A stretch of 64,000 bases of DNA from Deltaproteobacteria bacterium HGW-Deltaproteobacteria-12 (GCA_002840565.1 PHBK01000010.1:1-64000), one strand, 5' to 3'. Positions 8,091 through 17,353 are shown, numbered from the stretch's first letter. The notes: generated by a model not told the origin, from the sequence alone. Translations and numbers: made by a program.

Positions 8091-8897
8091 CATGTCGGGG
8101 AACAAGGGTTTTTGTTTGGATAGGAAGGCCGTAATGCCATGAATGCACTCTCCCGAAACGATGAGCGAGACCGCCTGCTCGCGCTCCAGTTTCAGGGCAG
8201 CGTTCATAGGCAATTCCGCAGCCTGCCGAATAACCACCAGCGCATGCCGAATAGCACGAGGACCGTTTTGGGCGATTGTCTCCGCCAGTTTTATCGCCTC
8301 CGAAAGTGCCATGCCTGTACCGCTTATGCGGTTGATGAGTCCGATGCTGAGAGCCTCTCCGGCACCGACCTTGCGGCCGGTGAGAATCATGTCCGCCGCT
8401 CTTGAAACGCCGATAAGCTTCGTAAGTCCCGGTCCACCTCCCCAGTCGGGCATGAGGCCCAAGCGTGCCTCGGAGAAACAGAACACGGCCGCAGGGTCCA
8501 TCACGCGCAAATCGCAGCGCGACGCCAGCTCAGCCCCGCCTCCATAGGCGTCACCGTTTACGGCGGCGATTACCGGCACAGGCAGGCTCACCAAAGCGTG
8601 CACCGTTTCCTGCAGGAGTCGGATCAAAGCCTCGACCGGTTCCCTTTCCCGTCTCTCCACCGCGCCAATCAGGCCGCTGACCTGCGGATTATCCGGATTG
8701 ACGTCAAAACCGGCGCAGAAAGCCTGCCCCGCCCCGGTGACCACAACGACCCGCGGAGTTTGCGTTTGCAGTTGCGCGACGATCCGCTTCAGCCCGGCCC
8801 ACATTTGTTCATTGAAGGCGTTCCTGCGCTGCGGCCGGTTAAATGTGACGACGGCTACATGTCCCTTGTGTTCGAGAAGAACGTTATCATTTTGCAT
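8085..8897 (-). CDS. Enoyl-CoA hydratase/isomerase family protein
   Basis: A 270-residue crotonase-fold protein. It shows the N-terminal V-A-V-V-T-F-N-R-P-Q-R-R-N-A-F strand/turn, the A-F-C-A-G-F-D oxyanion-hole loop, and the A-A-V-N-G-D-A-Y-G-G-G-A-E-L-A helix with the second oxyanion glycine, followed by R-C-D-L-R-V. These bind an acyl-CoA and add water to, or isomerise, its double bond; the exact substrate is unknown. The final residues and stop codon come from the right arm of the palindrome at 8015-8090, so the original 3' end may have been replaced. It is the last gene of a catabolic group (liv importer, MFS, GlcD-type oxidase). Confidence 0.85.
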   Translation of the reverse strand: MQNDNVLLEHKGHVAVVTFNRPQRRNAFNEQMWAGLKRIVAQLQTQTPRVVVVTGAGQAFCAGFDVNPDNPQVSGLIGAVERREREPVEALIRLLQETVHALVSLPVPVIAAVNGDAYGGGAELASRCDLRVMDPAAVFCFSEARLGLMPDWGGGPGLTKLIGVSRAADMILTGRKVGAGEALSIGLINRISGTGMALSEAIKLAETIAQNGPRAIRHALVVIRQAAELPMNAALKLEREQAVSLIVSGECIHGITAFLSKQKPLFPDME

Positions 8898-8995
8898 ATT
8901 TTATTCTCCGTTATAGAGGATATTTCTCCGGCAACGAATTGTCTAAAGTATGATGATTAAAAATCTCTCCAGTGTTTATTCCGGAAATTTATTTC

Positions 8996-10363
8996 TCACG
9001 GAAAGAATTTTCCGGGATTCAACAGGTTATCCGGATCGAGTAATGCCTTGATCCGCTTCATGAGGAGAAGACTCTCGCCGTGTTCCTGCCGCATGAAACG
9101 GCTTTTGCCGATTCCGATGCCGTGCTCTCCGGTGGATGTTCCTTCAAACTCGAGCGCCTTCATAACGATGCTGTGGGTGGCTTTTTCTACGCGCGCCCAG
9201 CGTTTTTTATCCTGCGGGTCATCCATCACATGGACATGAATATTCCCGTCACCGGCATGACCGAAGAGATAGGCCTTAAGATCCTGAACTTCTTTTTTGC
9301 TGAATTCCACCATCTCGGTGTAGCGCGAAAGCGGCACCGCGACATCCATGATCAGCGGAGAAAGGCCGATGTGATAACGCTTGATGGATTCATAGGTATA
9401 ATGCCTTATTTCCCACAAACGCGCCCTTTCCTCCGGTCCGATGCCTTTATCGAGCGAAAGCGCTCCGTTGGCTTGGCAGATCTCTTCCACAAAGGACATT
9501 TCTTCCCGCAGCCCCTGTTCACTGTATCCGGAAAATTCCATCAACAGCGTCGGATTTTCTTCCAGGGCCAGCCCTTTATCGGCATTGAGCACCTGGACTA
9601 CGTTGGCATCCAGGAACTCCATGGCGGCAGGCAAAAGCCCCGCGCGCATGATTGCATAAACCGTATCGGTGGCGTTGCGGATGGCGGGAAAAGTGCCCCT
9701 CACGGCCATAAAGTTGACCGGCAGGCCAGCCAGTTTCAAAGTGGCCTCGGTGACGATGCCCAGGGTTCCTTCCGATCCGGTGAATAGCGCCGCCAGGTTA
9801 TAACCGGATGAACTTTTCCGCGCCCGATTGCCCACCGCAATCATATCACCCCCCGGCAGCACGACAGTGAGCCGCATTATGTAATCCTTTGTTGCTCCGT
9901 AGCGAACCGAGCGGCTGCCGCTGGCGTTGTTGCCGATCATTCCGCCAATCGTGGCTGCCGCTCCCGGATCGGGCGGAAAAAAGAGACCATCATGAGCGAG
10001 CGTTTTGTTGAGTTCCTTGTAAATCACGCCGGCCTGAACATCAACCTGGAAGTCCTCCGGACGGACGGCAATAATTTTATTCATTTCATTGAAATCGATA
10101 ACCATCCCGCCTTGCACAGGGATCGGATTTCCTTCCAGACTGGTTCCCGCGCCCCAGGCAGTGACAGGCATTTTGCTGCGGCAGGCCCAGAGGACAAGAC
10201 GGCTGACCTCTTCGGTGGTATGGGGCCATACCACAACATCCGGAAGAACCGGCGCATGAAACGATTCATCATGGGAATGAAGCACACGGACGGACTCGCC
10301 GGTGGAAACCCGGCGGTCGTCAAGAATACTTTTCAGTTCACTACAATCAAAGCTTCTCATCAC
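8996..10363 (-). CDS. glcD: FAD-linked oxidase, GlcD / D-lactate dehydrogenase type
   Basis: A 455-residue flavoprotein of the vanillyl-alcohol-oxidase fold. The FAD-binding PCMH half (about 35-215) shows V-V-W-P-H-T-T-E-E-V, G-A-G-T-S-L-E-G and the G-G-M-I-G-N-N-A-S-G loop; the C-terminal half shows G-H-A-G-D-G-N-I-H-V and S-T-G-E-H-G-I-G-I-G. Such enzymes oxidise 2-hydroxy acids (D-lactate, glycolate, 2-hydroxyglutarate), passing electrons to an Fe-S partner or flavoprotein. No GlcE/GlcF or EtfAB gene is adjacent, so the acceptor is unknown. AAGGAGG precedes the GTG at 10363; an ATG one codon later is equally likely as start. Confidence 0.88.
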   Translation of the reverse strand: MMRSFDCSELKSILDDRRVSTGESVRVLHSHDESFHAPVLPDVVVWPHTTEEVSRLVLWACRSKMPVTAWGAGTSLEGNPIPVQGGMVIDFNEMNKIIAVRPEDFQVDVQAGVIYKELNKTLAHDGLFFPPDPGAAATIGGMIGNNASGSRSVRYGATKDYIMRLTVVLPGGDMIAVGNRARKSSSGYNLAALFTGSEGTLGIVTEATLKLAGLPVNFMAVRGTFPAIRNATDTVYAIMRAGLLPAAMEFLDANVVQVLNADKGLALEENPTLLMEFSGYSEQGLREEMSFVEEICQANGALSLDKGIGPEERARLWEIRHYTYESIKRYHIGLSPLIMDVAVPLSRYTEMVEFSKKEVQDLKAYLFGHAGDGNIHVHVMDDPQDKKRWARVEKATHSIVMKALEFEGTSTGEHGIGIGKSRFMRQEHGESLLLMKRIKALLDPDNLLNPGKFFP

Positions 10364-10434
10364 GTATTTCCTCCTTAATAACTATTCGCTCTATATCACC
10401 AGTCTACCACTTCGACCTTTTACCTTTTGCCTTT

Positions 10435-10458
10435 GCCTTCAGCCTTCAGTCTTCAGCC
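10435..10458. repeat. CTTCAG-type intergenic repeat copy
   Basis: Contains GCCTTCAGTCTTCAGCC preceded by another CTTCAG unit. The same pattern recurs near 41999, 42321, 56951, 57914, 60197 and 60599. Here it supplies the TGA (10453-10455) that would end the full-length MFS reading frame. Confidence 0.6.
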
Positions 10459-11649
10459 CTTTACCTTCTCTTCTCCACTGTGCACGGTCATATACATAAT
10501 CATGCCTGCCAGCATTACAATAGCCGCTCCATAGTAAAGTGCCACGTACCCGAAACGGTCGATCATAAATCCGGCGATGACCGGCCCGAGCTAAAGCGTC
10601 CCGTTCTGGCAGGCCAGATATAGTCCGACAAATCCGGCGGTATTTCCCTCCGGCACCAGGCTCAGGAAGAACGGGTAAGATACGGCCAGCACTGTCCCGT
10701 ATCCCGCTCCGGCTATGATCACAAAAAAGAGCAGCGTCTCATATGTCTTGACGAAAGGGATACAACAAAAACAGATTATCAGAATCGCCACCCCGCAAAT
10801 CGTTGTCCTTTTCAGTCCCAACTTTGTTGCCATCAATCCCGCTGGAAGTGCGCAGATAACGAAAGAAGCATTAAGAGTGAAAAAAGCTGTAACCGAGCGC
10901 TCCACGCTCAGACCGAGAAGCGCCATGCAGGTGATCACGAAAAAAGCACTCACCATCCACAGGCCGATCCATTGCAGAGTCATGCCGAAAAAGAATCTCT
11001 GCAGATTTTTTGCGCCGGCCAAACCGTGCAGAAGATTCTGGTGTTTAATTCCGCCGGGCGCCTTTGCCTCCTTTATTGATAAACACATGATCGCGACGGA
11101 AATAAAAATCGCCATCACAACCCAGACGAACGGACGGGCGCGGGATGTATCCCACAGGCGGGCGGCAAACAGCAGATAGCTCAGCATTCCGGTGCCCCCG
11201 ACCAGAAACATGATGCCCGAGGCGAAACTTCGCTGCTCTATGGGAACGGTGTCGGGGAGAAGCGCGAAATAGGGACCGATGGCAAAGAAGAATCCTGCGT
11301 AGGCGAGAACGATTACGGGCAGCGCCACACTGAGGGCATCGATCCGCATCAGCAGCAGCAGCATGATGCAGGCCAGAACCCATCCCGCAACAATCAGCGG
11401 CCGCCGGCGGCCCAGCGGCGTATTGATCCGGTCGGACAGCGCACCGGATATAACGGGCAGAAACAGACCGGTGATTCCGGTGGCCGATAGAATAATTCCT
11501 GTTACCGCATTCGAGCCGGTCAATTCTTTAAGATAGAGGGGCAGCGTTGCCCAGGTAAAACCCCAGAAGGATTGAACCGCAAACAGCCCCATGGCAAAAC
11601 CAACCAGTTTCAAAAGTGTAACCGGAGATAAAGAGACAGTACCCGGCAT
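10453..11649 (-). pseudogene. MFS transporter with an internal in-frame amber codon
   Basis: Reading from 11649, the frame encodes a major facilitator with the signature D-R-I-N-T-P-L-G-R-R-R-P between helices 2 and 3. It stops at a TAG (10591-10593) after residue 352. Past that codon the same frame continues with L-G-P-V-I-A-G-F-M-I-D-R-F-G-Y, an excellent last-helix-pair sequence, to a TGA at 10453, giving about 398 residues, the normal MFS length. So a single codon interrupts an otherwise intact gene. A nonsense mutation or base error is most likely. Suppression or pyrrolysine insertion is possible but has no other support here. It resembles sugar or organic-acid carriers and lies between livF and the GlcD-type oxidase. 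Confidence 0.75.
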
Positions 11650-11771
11650 AACAATCTTTCCTGCTAACCCATATAATTTTTATTCTGCTTCAGGATAGAC
11701 CCTGGAAGTTCCTCGGATCATTTCATCAACCGGCCTAAAGCTTCGGTTGCCTTTTCCCGGGTAGTCTTTGC

Positions 11772-12491
11772 CTATCCTCCCAGGTAAGCCTCTTTGACCC
11801 GCGGATTGCCCATCAGTTCGCGGCCTGTGCCCGACAGCACAATAGAGCCGGTTTCCAGAACATATCCGCGCGAAGCTATGTGCAAAGACATGTTGGCGTT
11901 TTGTTCCACCAGCAGGATGGTTTTGCCCATGGAATTGATGTTCCGGATAATCTGAAATATTTCCCGCACCAGAACAGGCGAAAGCCCCATGGAAGGCTCG
12001 TCCAGAAGCAGCATTTGCGCATCGGTCATGAGCGCCCTTCCCACTGCCAGCATCTGCTGCTCGCCGCCGGAGAGCATGCCGCCCAACTGCTTTCTTCTTT
12101 CCTGCAGACGGGGAAATAACTCCAACACGTGTTTCAGGTCTGCGGCTATTTTGGCCTTGTCCTTGCGCTGCCAGGTGGCAAGGATGAGATTTTCCTGTAC
12201 CGTCAGATTGCCGAAGATGCCCCGGCCTTCGGGAACATGGGCAATACCGGCGGCGACAATCGCATCTGCGGCCATATTTCTTAAGTCCCTTCCCGCGTAT
12301 GTTATGCCGCCCTCGGACGGAATAAGGCCGGTGATCGCGCGCAGGATTGATGATTTTCCCGCGCCGTTGGCGCCGATCAGCGTTACAATTTCTCCGCGCG
12401 CAACAGTAAAAGAAATATTATTCACAGCCAAAATGCTGTCGTAGGAAACGCTCAAACGCGAGACGTCAAGAAGAATGCCGGCTTTGGTCAT
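11772..12491 (-). CDS. livF: Branched-chain amino acid ABC transporter ATPase LivF
   Basis: A 239-residue ATPase with Walker A G-A-N-G-A-G-K-S-S, the signature L-S-G-G-E-Q-Q-M-L-A, Walker B L-L-L-D-E-P-S-M-G-L and the usual LivF ending E-A-Y-L-G-G. It forms a heterodimer with LivG to power uptake of leucine-type amino acids, or of other acids and amides in many related systems. Its start overlaps the livG stop by 4 bases (translational coupling). It is the last gene of the liv operon. Confidence 0.95.
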   Translation of the reverse strand: MTKAGILLDVSRLSVSYDSILAVNNISFTVARGEIVTLIGANGAGKSSILRAITGLIPSEGGITYAGRDLRNMAADAIVAAGIAHVPEGRGIFGNLTVQENLILATWQRKDKAKIAADLKHVLELFPRLQERRKQLGGMLSGGEQQMLAVGRALMTDAQMLLLDEPSMGLSPVLVREIFQIIRNINSMGKTILLVEQNANMSLHIASRGYVLETGSIVLSGTGRELMGNPRVKEAYLGG

Positions 12492-13258
12492 GGCGCGACC
12501 TCCACACCGAGATACGCTTCCATAACCTTCGGGTTATTTTGAATTTCTGAACAGATGCCGGCCGCAATTGTCGCGCCAAAATCCAGCACCACCAGACGCT
12601 CGCAAATGCCCATCACCAGGCGCATCTGATGTTCGATCAGCATAATCGTTACGGAAAAAGTCCGGCGAATCCAACGGATAAATTCCATGAGCTGAATAAT
12701 TTCATTGGGGTTCATTCCGGCAGCCGGTTCATCCAGGAGCAGTAGTTTCGGCCCAGTGGCCAGTGCCCGGGTAATCTCCAAACGGCGCTGCAAACCATAG
12801 GGCAGGTTTTTTGCTTTTTCACCGGCCATTTCGACGAGTTTGAAAACCGAAAGCAGATCAAGCGCTATGTTCGTGATGCGTTTTTCTTCGCTGCGGAAAC
12901 GGCCGATGTGCAAAAGAGCTTCAACCGGCGTATAACCAATCCGGCCGTAGTGCGCGATGCGGACGTTATCCAGTACGCTCAGTTCCTTGAAAAGCCTGAT
13001 GTTCTGAAAAGTCCTGGCTATACCCAGGGAAGTAATTGCGTGCGGTGTCAGGCCCACCAGTTCAGCTTCACCCAACCGGATACTGCCTTCACTGGCTTTA
13101 TAGACACCGGTAATTAAATTAAATACGGTCGTTTTCCCCGCACCGTTCGGGCCGATAAGGCCGACCAGTTCCTGCGGTTCGATCGAGAAGTTGAAATCAG
13201 CAACCGCGCAAAGTCCGGCAAAGCGGTGGGTGAGTCCGGATATTTCAAGCAGAGGCAT
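12488..13258 (-). CDS. livG: Branched-chain amino acid ABC transporter ATPase LivG
   Basis: A 256-residue ATPase. Walker A is G-P-N-G-A-G-K-T-T, the Q-loop region includes A-R-T-F-Q-N-I-R-L-F (typical of LivG), the signature region is L-P-Y-G-L-Q-R-R-L-E, and Walker B is L-L-L-D-E-P-A-A-G-M. The C-terminal end A-Y-L-G-V-E is characteristic. It pairs with LivF on the cytoplasmic side of LivH-LivM. Its start lies inside the end of livM (14-base overlap), so the genes are co-translated. Confidence 0.95.
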   Translation of the reverse strand: MPLLEISGLTHRFAGLCAVADFNFSIEPQELVGLIGPNGAGKTTVFNLITGVYKASEGSIRLGEAELVGLTPHAITSLGIARTFQNIRLFKELSVLDNVRIAHYGRIGYTPVEALLHIGRFRSEEKRITNIALDLLSVFKLVEMAGEKAKNLPYGLQRRLEITRALATGPKLLLLDEPAAGMNPNEIIQLMEFIRWIRRTFSVTIMLIEHQMRLVMGICERLVVLDFGATIAAGICSEIQNNPKVMEAYLGVEVAP

Positions 13259-14288
13259 CGGGGGTCTCCTTTTTCTTCTGCCGCCATATTTTTTCCGTCA
13301 GCAGGTCACGCAACGGCATAAACATACGTGATTCCTTCATCCCCATAATACCGCGCGGACGATAGATCATCAGCAAAACCAGCATCAGCGGCATAAGCAC
13401 CATCCGCCAGATGCCCAAAGGCCGCAGGATCTCCAGCAGGATTGTATAAATAACCGCGCCGATAATCGATCCGGCAATGGAGGCGATGCCGCCCAGATAA
13501 ACCATGATCAGAATATCGGTGGATTTGATGATGTCGAACATGCGGGGGTTGATAAACTGGAGCGCATGGGCAAAAAGCCCTCCGGCAATGCCCGCAAAAA
13601 AAGACGAAACCACAAAGGCTATTATTTTCACCTGCCGTGTGTTCACGCTCATCAGGTCGCTGGCAATTTCATCCTCCCGGATGGACAGCACACCGCGCCC
13701 GAACTTGGAATAAACCAGGTTGCGGATCACCCAGACGGAAAGCGCCGTCCAGAAAAAGACCCACGGCAGCGTGGTGAGCTTTTCCATTCCCAAAAGCCCC
13801 CGCGGCCCGCCGACGGCGTCGATATTTTCCAAAACGGACTTAACGATCATGCAAAAGGCCAGCGTGACAATCGCCAGATAATCACCCCGGGTTTTAAAAG
13901 ACGGTATCGCGACGAGAAAACCGATTCCGGCCGCAGCAATGCCTCCGGCCAGGATCGCCAGCGGAAAAATAATTTTTACCAAGGCCGGCGGAATAATATG
14001 TACTGTCAGGAGTGAAGCAACATAAGCACCGACAGCCATGAACCCGGCATGACCGACGGAAAACTCGCCCATGTATCCATTGATTAAATTCAGGCTGACA
14101 GTCAGGATAATGTTGATGCCGACATAAATTAATATCAGCTGAAGGTATAAATCCAGAAATTCAAAAGCCGTGGCGGCGGCACAAAACACCAGTCCGGCAA
14201 TCATGAAGAATGGCCAGAAATATTTGTATTCCGTAAGCGCTCGCCAGCGTTTACCTATTGCAGCATATATGCCGGCCAGTTTTTCCAT
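13245..14288 (-). CDS. livM: Branched-chain amino acid ABC transporter permease LivM
   Basis: A 347-residue membrane protein with about nine hydrophobic helices. It has the family motifs G-Y-M-G-E-F-S-V-G-H-A-G-F and F-K-T-R-G-D-Y-L-A-I-V-T-L-A-F, and the coupling-loop segment S-I-R-E-D-E-I-A-S. The C-terminal tail after the last helix is hydrophilic (K-K-K-E-T-P-D). It forms the channel with LivH. Two bases separate it from the livH stop. Confidence 0.93.
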   Translation of the reverse strand: MEKLAGIYAAIGKRWRALTEYKYFWPFFMIAGLVFCAAATAFEFLDLYLQLILIYVGINIILTVSLNLINGYMGEFSVGHAGFMAVGAYVASLLTVHIIPPALVKIIFPLAILAGGIAAAGIGFLVAIPSFKTRGDYLAIVTLAFCMIVKSVLENIDAVGGPRGLLGMEKLTTLPWVFFWTALSVWVIRNLVYSKFGRGVLSIREDEIASDLMSVNTRQVKIIAFVVSSFFAGIAGGLFAHALQFINPRMFDIIKSTDILIMVYLGGIASIAGSIIGAVIYTILLEILRPLGIWRMVLMPLMLVLLMIYRPRGIMGMKESRMFMPLRDLLTEKIWRQKKKETPDASA

Positions 14289-14290
14289 GT

Positions 14291-15166
14291 TTATACCTTT
14301 TGCGGCTGGGGTTTGCCCAGGATACCATAAGGCCGGACAATTAACAGAATAAGAAGCAGGGTAAAGGCCACAAAATCACGGTAGGTAGAGGGAAAAAACG
14401 CGGCCACAAGAATTTCCACCGCACCCAGAATAAAACCGCCGATCATCGCGCCGCGGACATTGCCGATGCCCCCGACCACAGCGGAAATGAACGCTTTCCA
14501 GCCGACCATAATCCCCATGTAAGGATCAATCACAGGATAGGCCAGCGCATACATCATTCCGGCGGCACCGCCCAAACCCGTGCCAATCGCAAATGTCAGG
14601 GAGATGATTTTATTTACCTGGACGCCCATCAGCGGAACAATGGTCTTATCCCAGGAAATGGCTCGCATGGCCATGCCGGCTTTGGTCCGCTGGACGATAA
14701 AATCAAGAATCAGCATCAGGACCAGCGAAAGGACAATGACTATAATCTGCAGGGAAGAAATGGAAAGCGCGCCGAATGTCCAGGTCGTATTTTCCAGCAG
14801 AGGCGGAATATGCTTGGGATAGGGAGAAAGCGCCAGGGTAAAATTTTCCAGAAAAAGACCGACGCCCAATGCGGTGATAATGGCGGAGACGCGCGGGGCA
14901 TTGCGCAGAGGCTTGTAGGCCATCCGCTCGATCACCACCCCCAGACAGGCCACTCCCAGCATTGATAAAAGCAATGTCGGAACAAAGGATAGCTGCAGAT
15001 AGACGGCAATCAGAAAACATAAAAAAGCGCCGATCATAAACAAATCGCCGTGCGCGAAGTTGATCATCGTCAAAATGCCATAGACCATTGTGTAGCCCAG
15101 GGCAATCAGAGCATAAATACTGCCCAGCTGCAAGGCGTTGAGAGCTTGCTGGAATATATAGACCAT
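14291..15166 (-). CDS. livH: Branched-chain amino acid ABC transporter permease LivH
   Basis: A 291-residue membrane protein with the LivH hallmarks: an early G-S-I-Y-A-L-I-A-L-G-Y-T-M-V-Y-G-I-L segment, F-A-H-G-D-L-F-M-I-G-A, the coupling helix M-A-M-R-A-I, and a late G-G-I-G-N-V-R-G-A-M-I-G-G loop. It partners LivM in the membrane. It follows the binding-protein gene by 9 bases, in the standard livJ-H-M-G-F order. Confidence 0.95.
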   Translation of the reverse strand: MVYIFQQALNALQLGSIYALIALGYTMVYGILTMINFAHGDLFMIGAFLCFLIAVYLQLSFVPTLLLSMLGVACLGVVIERMAYKPLRNAPRVSAIITALGVGLFLENFTLALSPYPKHIPPLLENTTWTFGALSISSLQIIVIVLSLVLMLILDFIVQRTKAGMAMRAISWDKTIVPLMGVQVNKIISLTFAIGTGLGGAAGMMYALAYPVIDPYMGIMVGWKAFISAVVGGIGNVRGAMIGGFILGAVEILVAAFFPSTYRDFVAFTLLLILLIVRPYGILGKPQPQKV

Positions 15167-15175
15167 AGACTCCGG

Positions 15176-16342
15176 TTATGGTTTGGCATTCGCAAACCAG
15201 GTGAACTTTCCATCCTTTATTTTTAAAATCACGGCGCTCTTTACCGGATCGCCGGAGCCTTCCTTAAATTGCATATTGCCGGTCACACCGTCGTAGAGCG
15301 GAATTTTGGCAAGATTGTCACGCACAGCCTCGCGGTCGTTTTTTCCCGCGGTTTTCAGCGCCTGCCACAAAAGGCCGAACGAATCGTAAGTCAGCGCAGC
15401 CACATCATCCGGAGTAGTCCCATATTTTGCTTTATAACCCGCAATGAATTTCTTTGTCGCGTCAGTCGACGCATCGGCTGCATAATGGGTGCTGAAATAA
15501 TAATCGTTGCAGTCTTTGCCGCAGAGCTTGATCAGTTCTTCGGATCCCCAGGAATCGGAACCGATAAAAGGCACGGTTATCCCCAGGCGTTTGGCCTGCT
15601 GGATTTGCAGGGGCACTTCGCTGTAATAGTTGGGCAGGAAAATAACTTCCGGTGCGGCTTTCTTGATTTTGGTCAACTGGGATGAAAAATCCTTATCATT
15701 AGTGGTGTAGGTTTCAAAGGCGACTATCCTGCCGCCGTTTTGCTCATAAACTTCCTTGAATATTTCGGCGATGCCCTTGTTGTATTCGGAGGCGACATCG
15801 TAAAGAACGGCCGCTTTCTTCAGTTTTAGATTGTCCAGCGTGAATTTTGCCAGGACGCGTCCCTGGAACGGATCGATGAAGCAGGCGCGGAAAACGTATT
15901 TTTTGGCAGCACCCGTCTTGGAATCCAGAGTGGCTTTGGGGGCCGTTGACCAGGGGGTGATGAGAACAACTTTGCTTGTTTCGGCGATTTCCGCCGCCGG
16001 CAATGCATAGCGGCTGGCGTTGGGTCCGATAATCGCCGTAACTTTTTGCTGCGTTATCAGCTTTTGCGCGGACGATGCCGACTGATCGGCTTTTCCCGCG
16101 TTATCCTCGATAATCAATTTGATTTTATATTGTTTGTCGCCCAATAAAATGCCGCCGGCATCGTTGATTTCGGCTGCGGCCATTTCCGCAGCATTCTTGC
16201 AGGAGGCTCCTACAGCGGGAATATCACCGGTCAGCTCGGCAATGACACCGACTTTAATCTGGGAAGAATCGTCTTTGCCGCAGCCGCAAATAACTAAAGA
16301 GATAATCGCAAAAAGAACAATAAAAATTGCTGATTTTTTCAT
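15176..16342 (-). CDS. livJ: Branched-chain amino acid-type ABC transporter binding lipoprotein
   Basis: A 388-residue periplasmic binding protein anchored as a lipoprotein: the signal core I-F-I-V-L-F-A-I-I-S-L-V is followed by the lipobox V-I-C-G-C. The mature part starts I-K-V-G-V-I-A-E-L-T-G-D and includes I-G-P-N-A-S and the late N-M-Q-F-K-E-G-S-G-D loop, all usual for the peripla_6 fold. The ATG at 16342 was chosen because AAAGGAG precedes it; a longer frame to 16573 would run into the FmdE gene. Ligand unknown: this family also binds aromatic and short-chain acids or amides, and the enoyl-CoA hydratase downstream makes an acid substrate plausible. Confidence 0.93.
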   Translation of the reverse strand: MKKSAIFIVLFAIISLVICGCGKDDSSQIKVGVIAELTGDIPAVGASCKNAAEMAAAEINDAGGILLGDKQYKIKLIIEDNAGKADQSASSAQKLITQQKVTAIIGPNASRYALPAAEIAETSKVVLITPWSTAPKATLDSKTGAAKKYVFRACFIDPFQGRVLAKFTLDNLKLKKAAVLYDVASEYNKGIAEIFKEVYEQNGGRIVAFETYTTNDKDFSSQLTKIKKAAPEVIFLPNYYSEVPLQIQQAKRLGITVPFIGSDSWGSEELIKLCGKDCNDYYFSTHYAADASTDATKKFIAGYKAKYGTTPDDVAALTYDSFGLLWQALKTAGKNDREAVRDNLAKIPLYDGVTGNMQFKEGSGDPVKSAVILKIKDGKFTWFANAKP

Positions 16343-16382
16343 CGTAACGTCTCCTTTTATGCTTCGATATTGTGCTCTTAAG

Positions 16383-16411
16383 TTTATAAGGGAAGGATAT
16401 TTCCCTGTCAA
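16383..16411 (-). promoter_or_regulatory. Near-consensus sigma-70 promoter of the liv operon
   Basis: On the minus strand TTGACA (16411-16406) and TATAAA (16388-16383) are separated by 17 bases and sit about 40 bases ahead of the livJ start. The match to consensus is very strong. An A+T-rich stretch lies just upstream. Confidence 0.75.
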
Positions 16412-16479
16412 TTTAAATATAGCGACGCCGAACTGCCAATGCCGACCTGGATGCTTGTAACCGGCCGCAACGTCTCCGC

Positions 16480-17097
16480 TCAGCCTTTCTGTGAGCAGGG
16501 GATGCAGGCCTGCCGCCCGTCGCTTAACCTGACCATTTTGGCCGCCATCGTCATCTCGCCGCAGCAGGCGCAAGGTTCAGATCGATCAAGCTGTGCGTAG
16601 AGAGGCTCGACAAAAGGAATCTCAGCAGTGGTAAATATATCCCCGAAGGGACGCGCCAACAGATCGTCCACCTTCAAACGCTTTAAATTCTGTCGATCAG
16701 CAGCGGATGCCGTTCCGGCGGACATGGCTGCCTCCAGCCGGTCATAATCGGCTTTCGCCTCTCCGCGGTATTCGTAATTCGTCGTGCGGAAAAATCTGTA
16801 GGCCTGGCGCCCGGAGCGGTTCAGAACCGTGTAGGCATTCTTCCCAAAATCCTTTATTATCAGATTGCCCTTGCCTGCCACAGTACCCAGCAAAACCTGA
16901 AGAGCGTCAATGGCACAGGAATCGTTTTCGCAGATGGCAACCACCTCCTCATCAACTGCCCGACCCAGATCCATCAGCCGCATTGCCTCTTTTGCCACCC
17001 GGTAACCATACACCAAACCGGGACAGATATGGCCGTGAAATTCCATGCATCTTTTCAGATCATCCGTCATCTGTTTTTTACTTTCTGTAGTTGGCAT
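16480..17097 (-). CDS. FmdE-family protein (formylmethanofuran dehydrogenase subunit E-like)
   Basis: A 205-residue protein. The N-terminal domain carries F-H-G-H-I-C-P-G-L-V-Y-G-Y-R and a later C-E-N-D-S-C-A-I-D-A-L-Q-V segment, the metal/ligand site of the FmdE family. The C-terminus is a treble-clef zinc ribbon with two C-x2-C pairs (C-A-C-C near 173-176 and C-I-P-C near 199-202). In bacteria these proteins are not tied to methanogenesis; roles in molybdenum-enzyme assembly or metal trafficking are only suggestions. An ATG about nine codons in is an alternative start. It is transcribed in the same direction as the liv operon, ahead of the liv promoter. Confidence 0.8.
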   Translation of the reverse strand: MPTTESKKQMTDDLKRCMEFHGHICPGLVYGYRVAKEAMRLMDLGRAVDEEVVAICENDSCAIDALQVLLGTVAGKGNLIIKDFGKNAYTVLNRSGRQAYRFFRTTNYEYRGEAKADYDRLEAAMSAGTASAADRQNLKRLKVDDLLARPFGDIFTTAEIPFVEPLYAQLDRSEPCACCGEMTMAAKMVRLSDGRQACIPCSQKG

Positions 17098-17272
17098 AAT
17101 TCATCCTTCCTGACAATATAATGACATCTTTTGTAAGCATTCTGTGGAAAATCTTACAATATTAAAGTGTTTTTGTAAATTATTCGTTAATTGTGAAGAT
17201 AAATAATGTCAATTAAAGGTTTATTTGTCGGCACCATTTTTGTTTTGCAGAAGTTGCAATAATGGAAAAATC

Positions 17273-17301
17273 TTGACGCTTAGAATCTATCTTTGTATAG
17301 T
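17273..17301 (+). promoter_or_regulatory. Sigma-70 promoter for the secreted coiled-coil protein
   Basis: TTGACG (17273-17278) and TATAGT (17296-17301) are spaced by 17 bases, about 50 bases before the ATG at 17354. This gives the following gene its own promoter in a divergent intergenic region. Confidence 0.65.
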
Positions 17302-17353
17302 TATAAAGAAAAAATAAACGACAATAAAATTCAATTTCTGCAGGTGATGAAAA

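Noticed and set aside
11718-11774. In-frame continuation of livF past its TAG (17 codons)
   Set aside because: LivF proteins normally end at A-Y-L-G-G, which is where this stop lies, so read-through is not needed. It does not support amber recoding.
16343-16573. Longer start for the livJ-type gene
   Set aside because: It would overlap the FmdE-type gene by about 90 bases and put 77 non-signal residues before a perfect lipoprotein signal; the ATG at 16342 has AAAGGAG.
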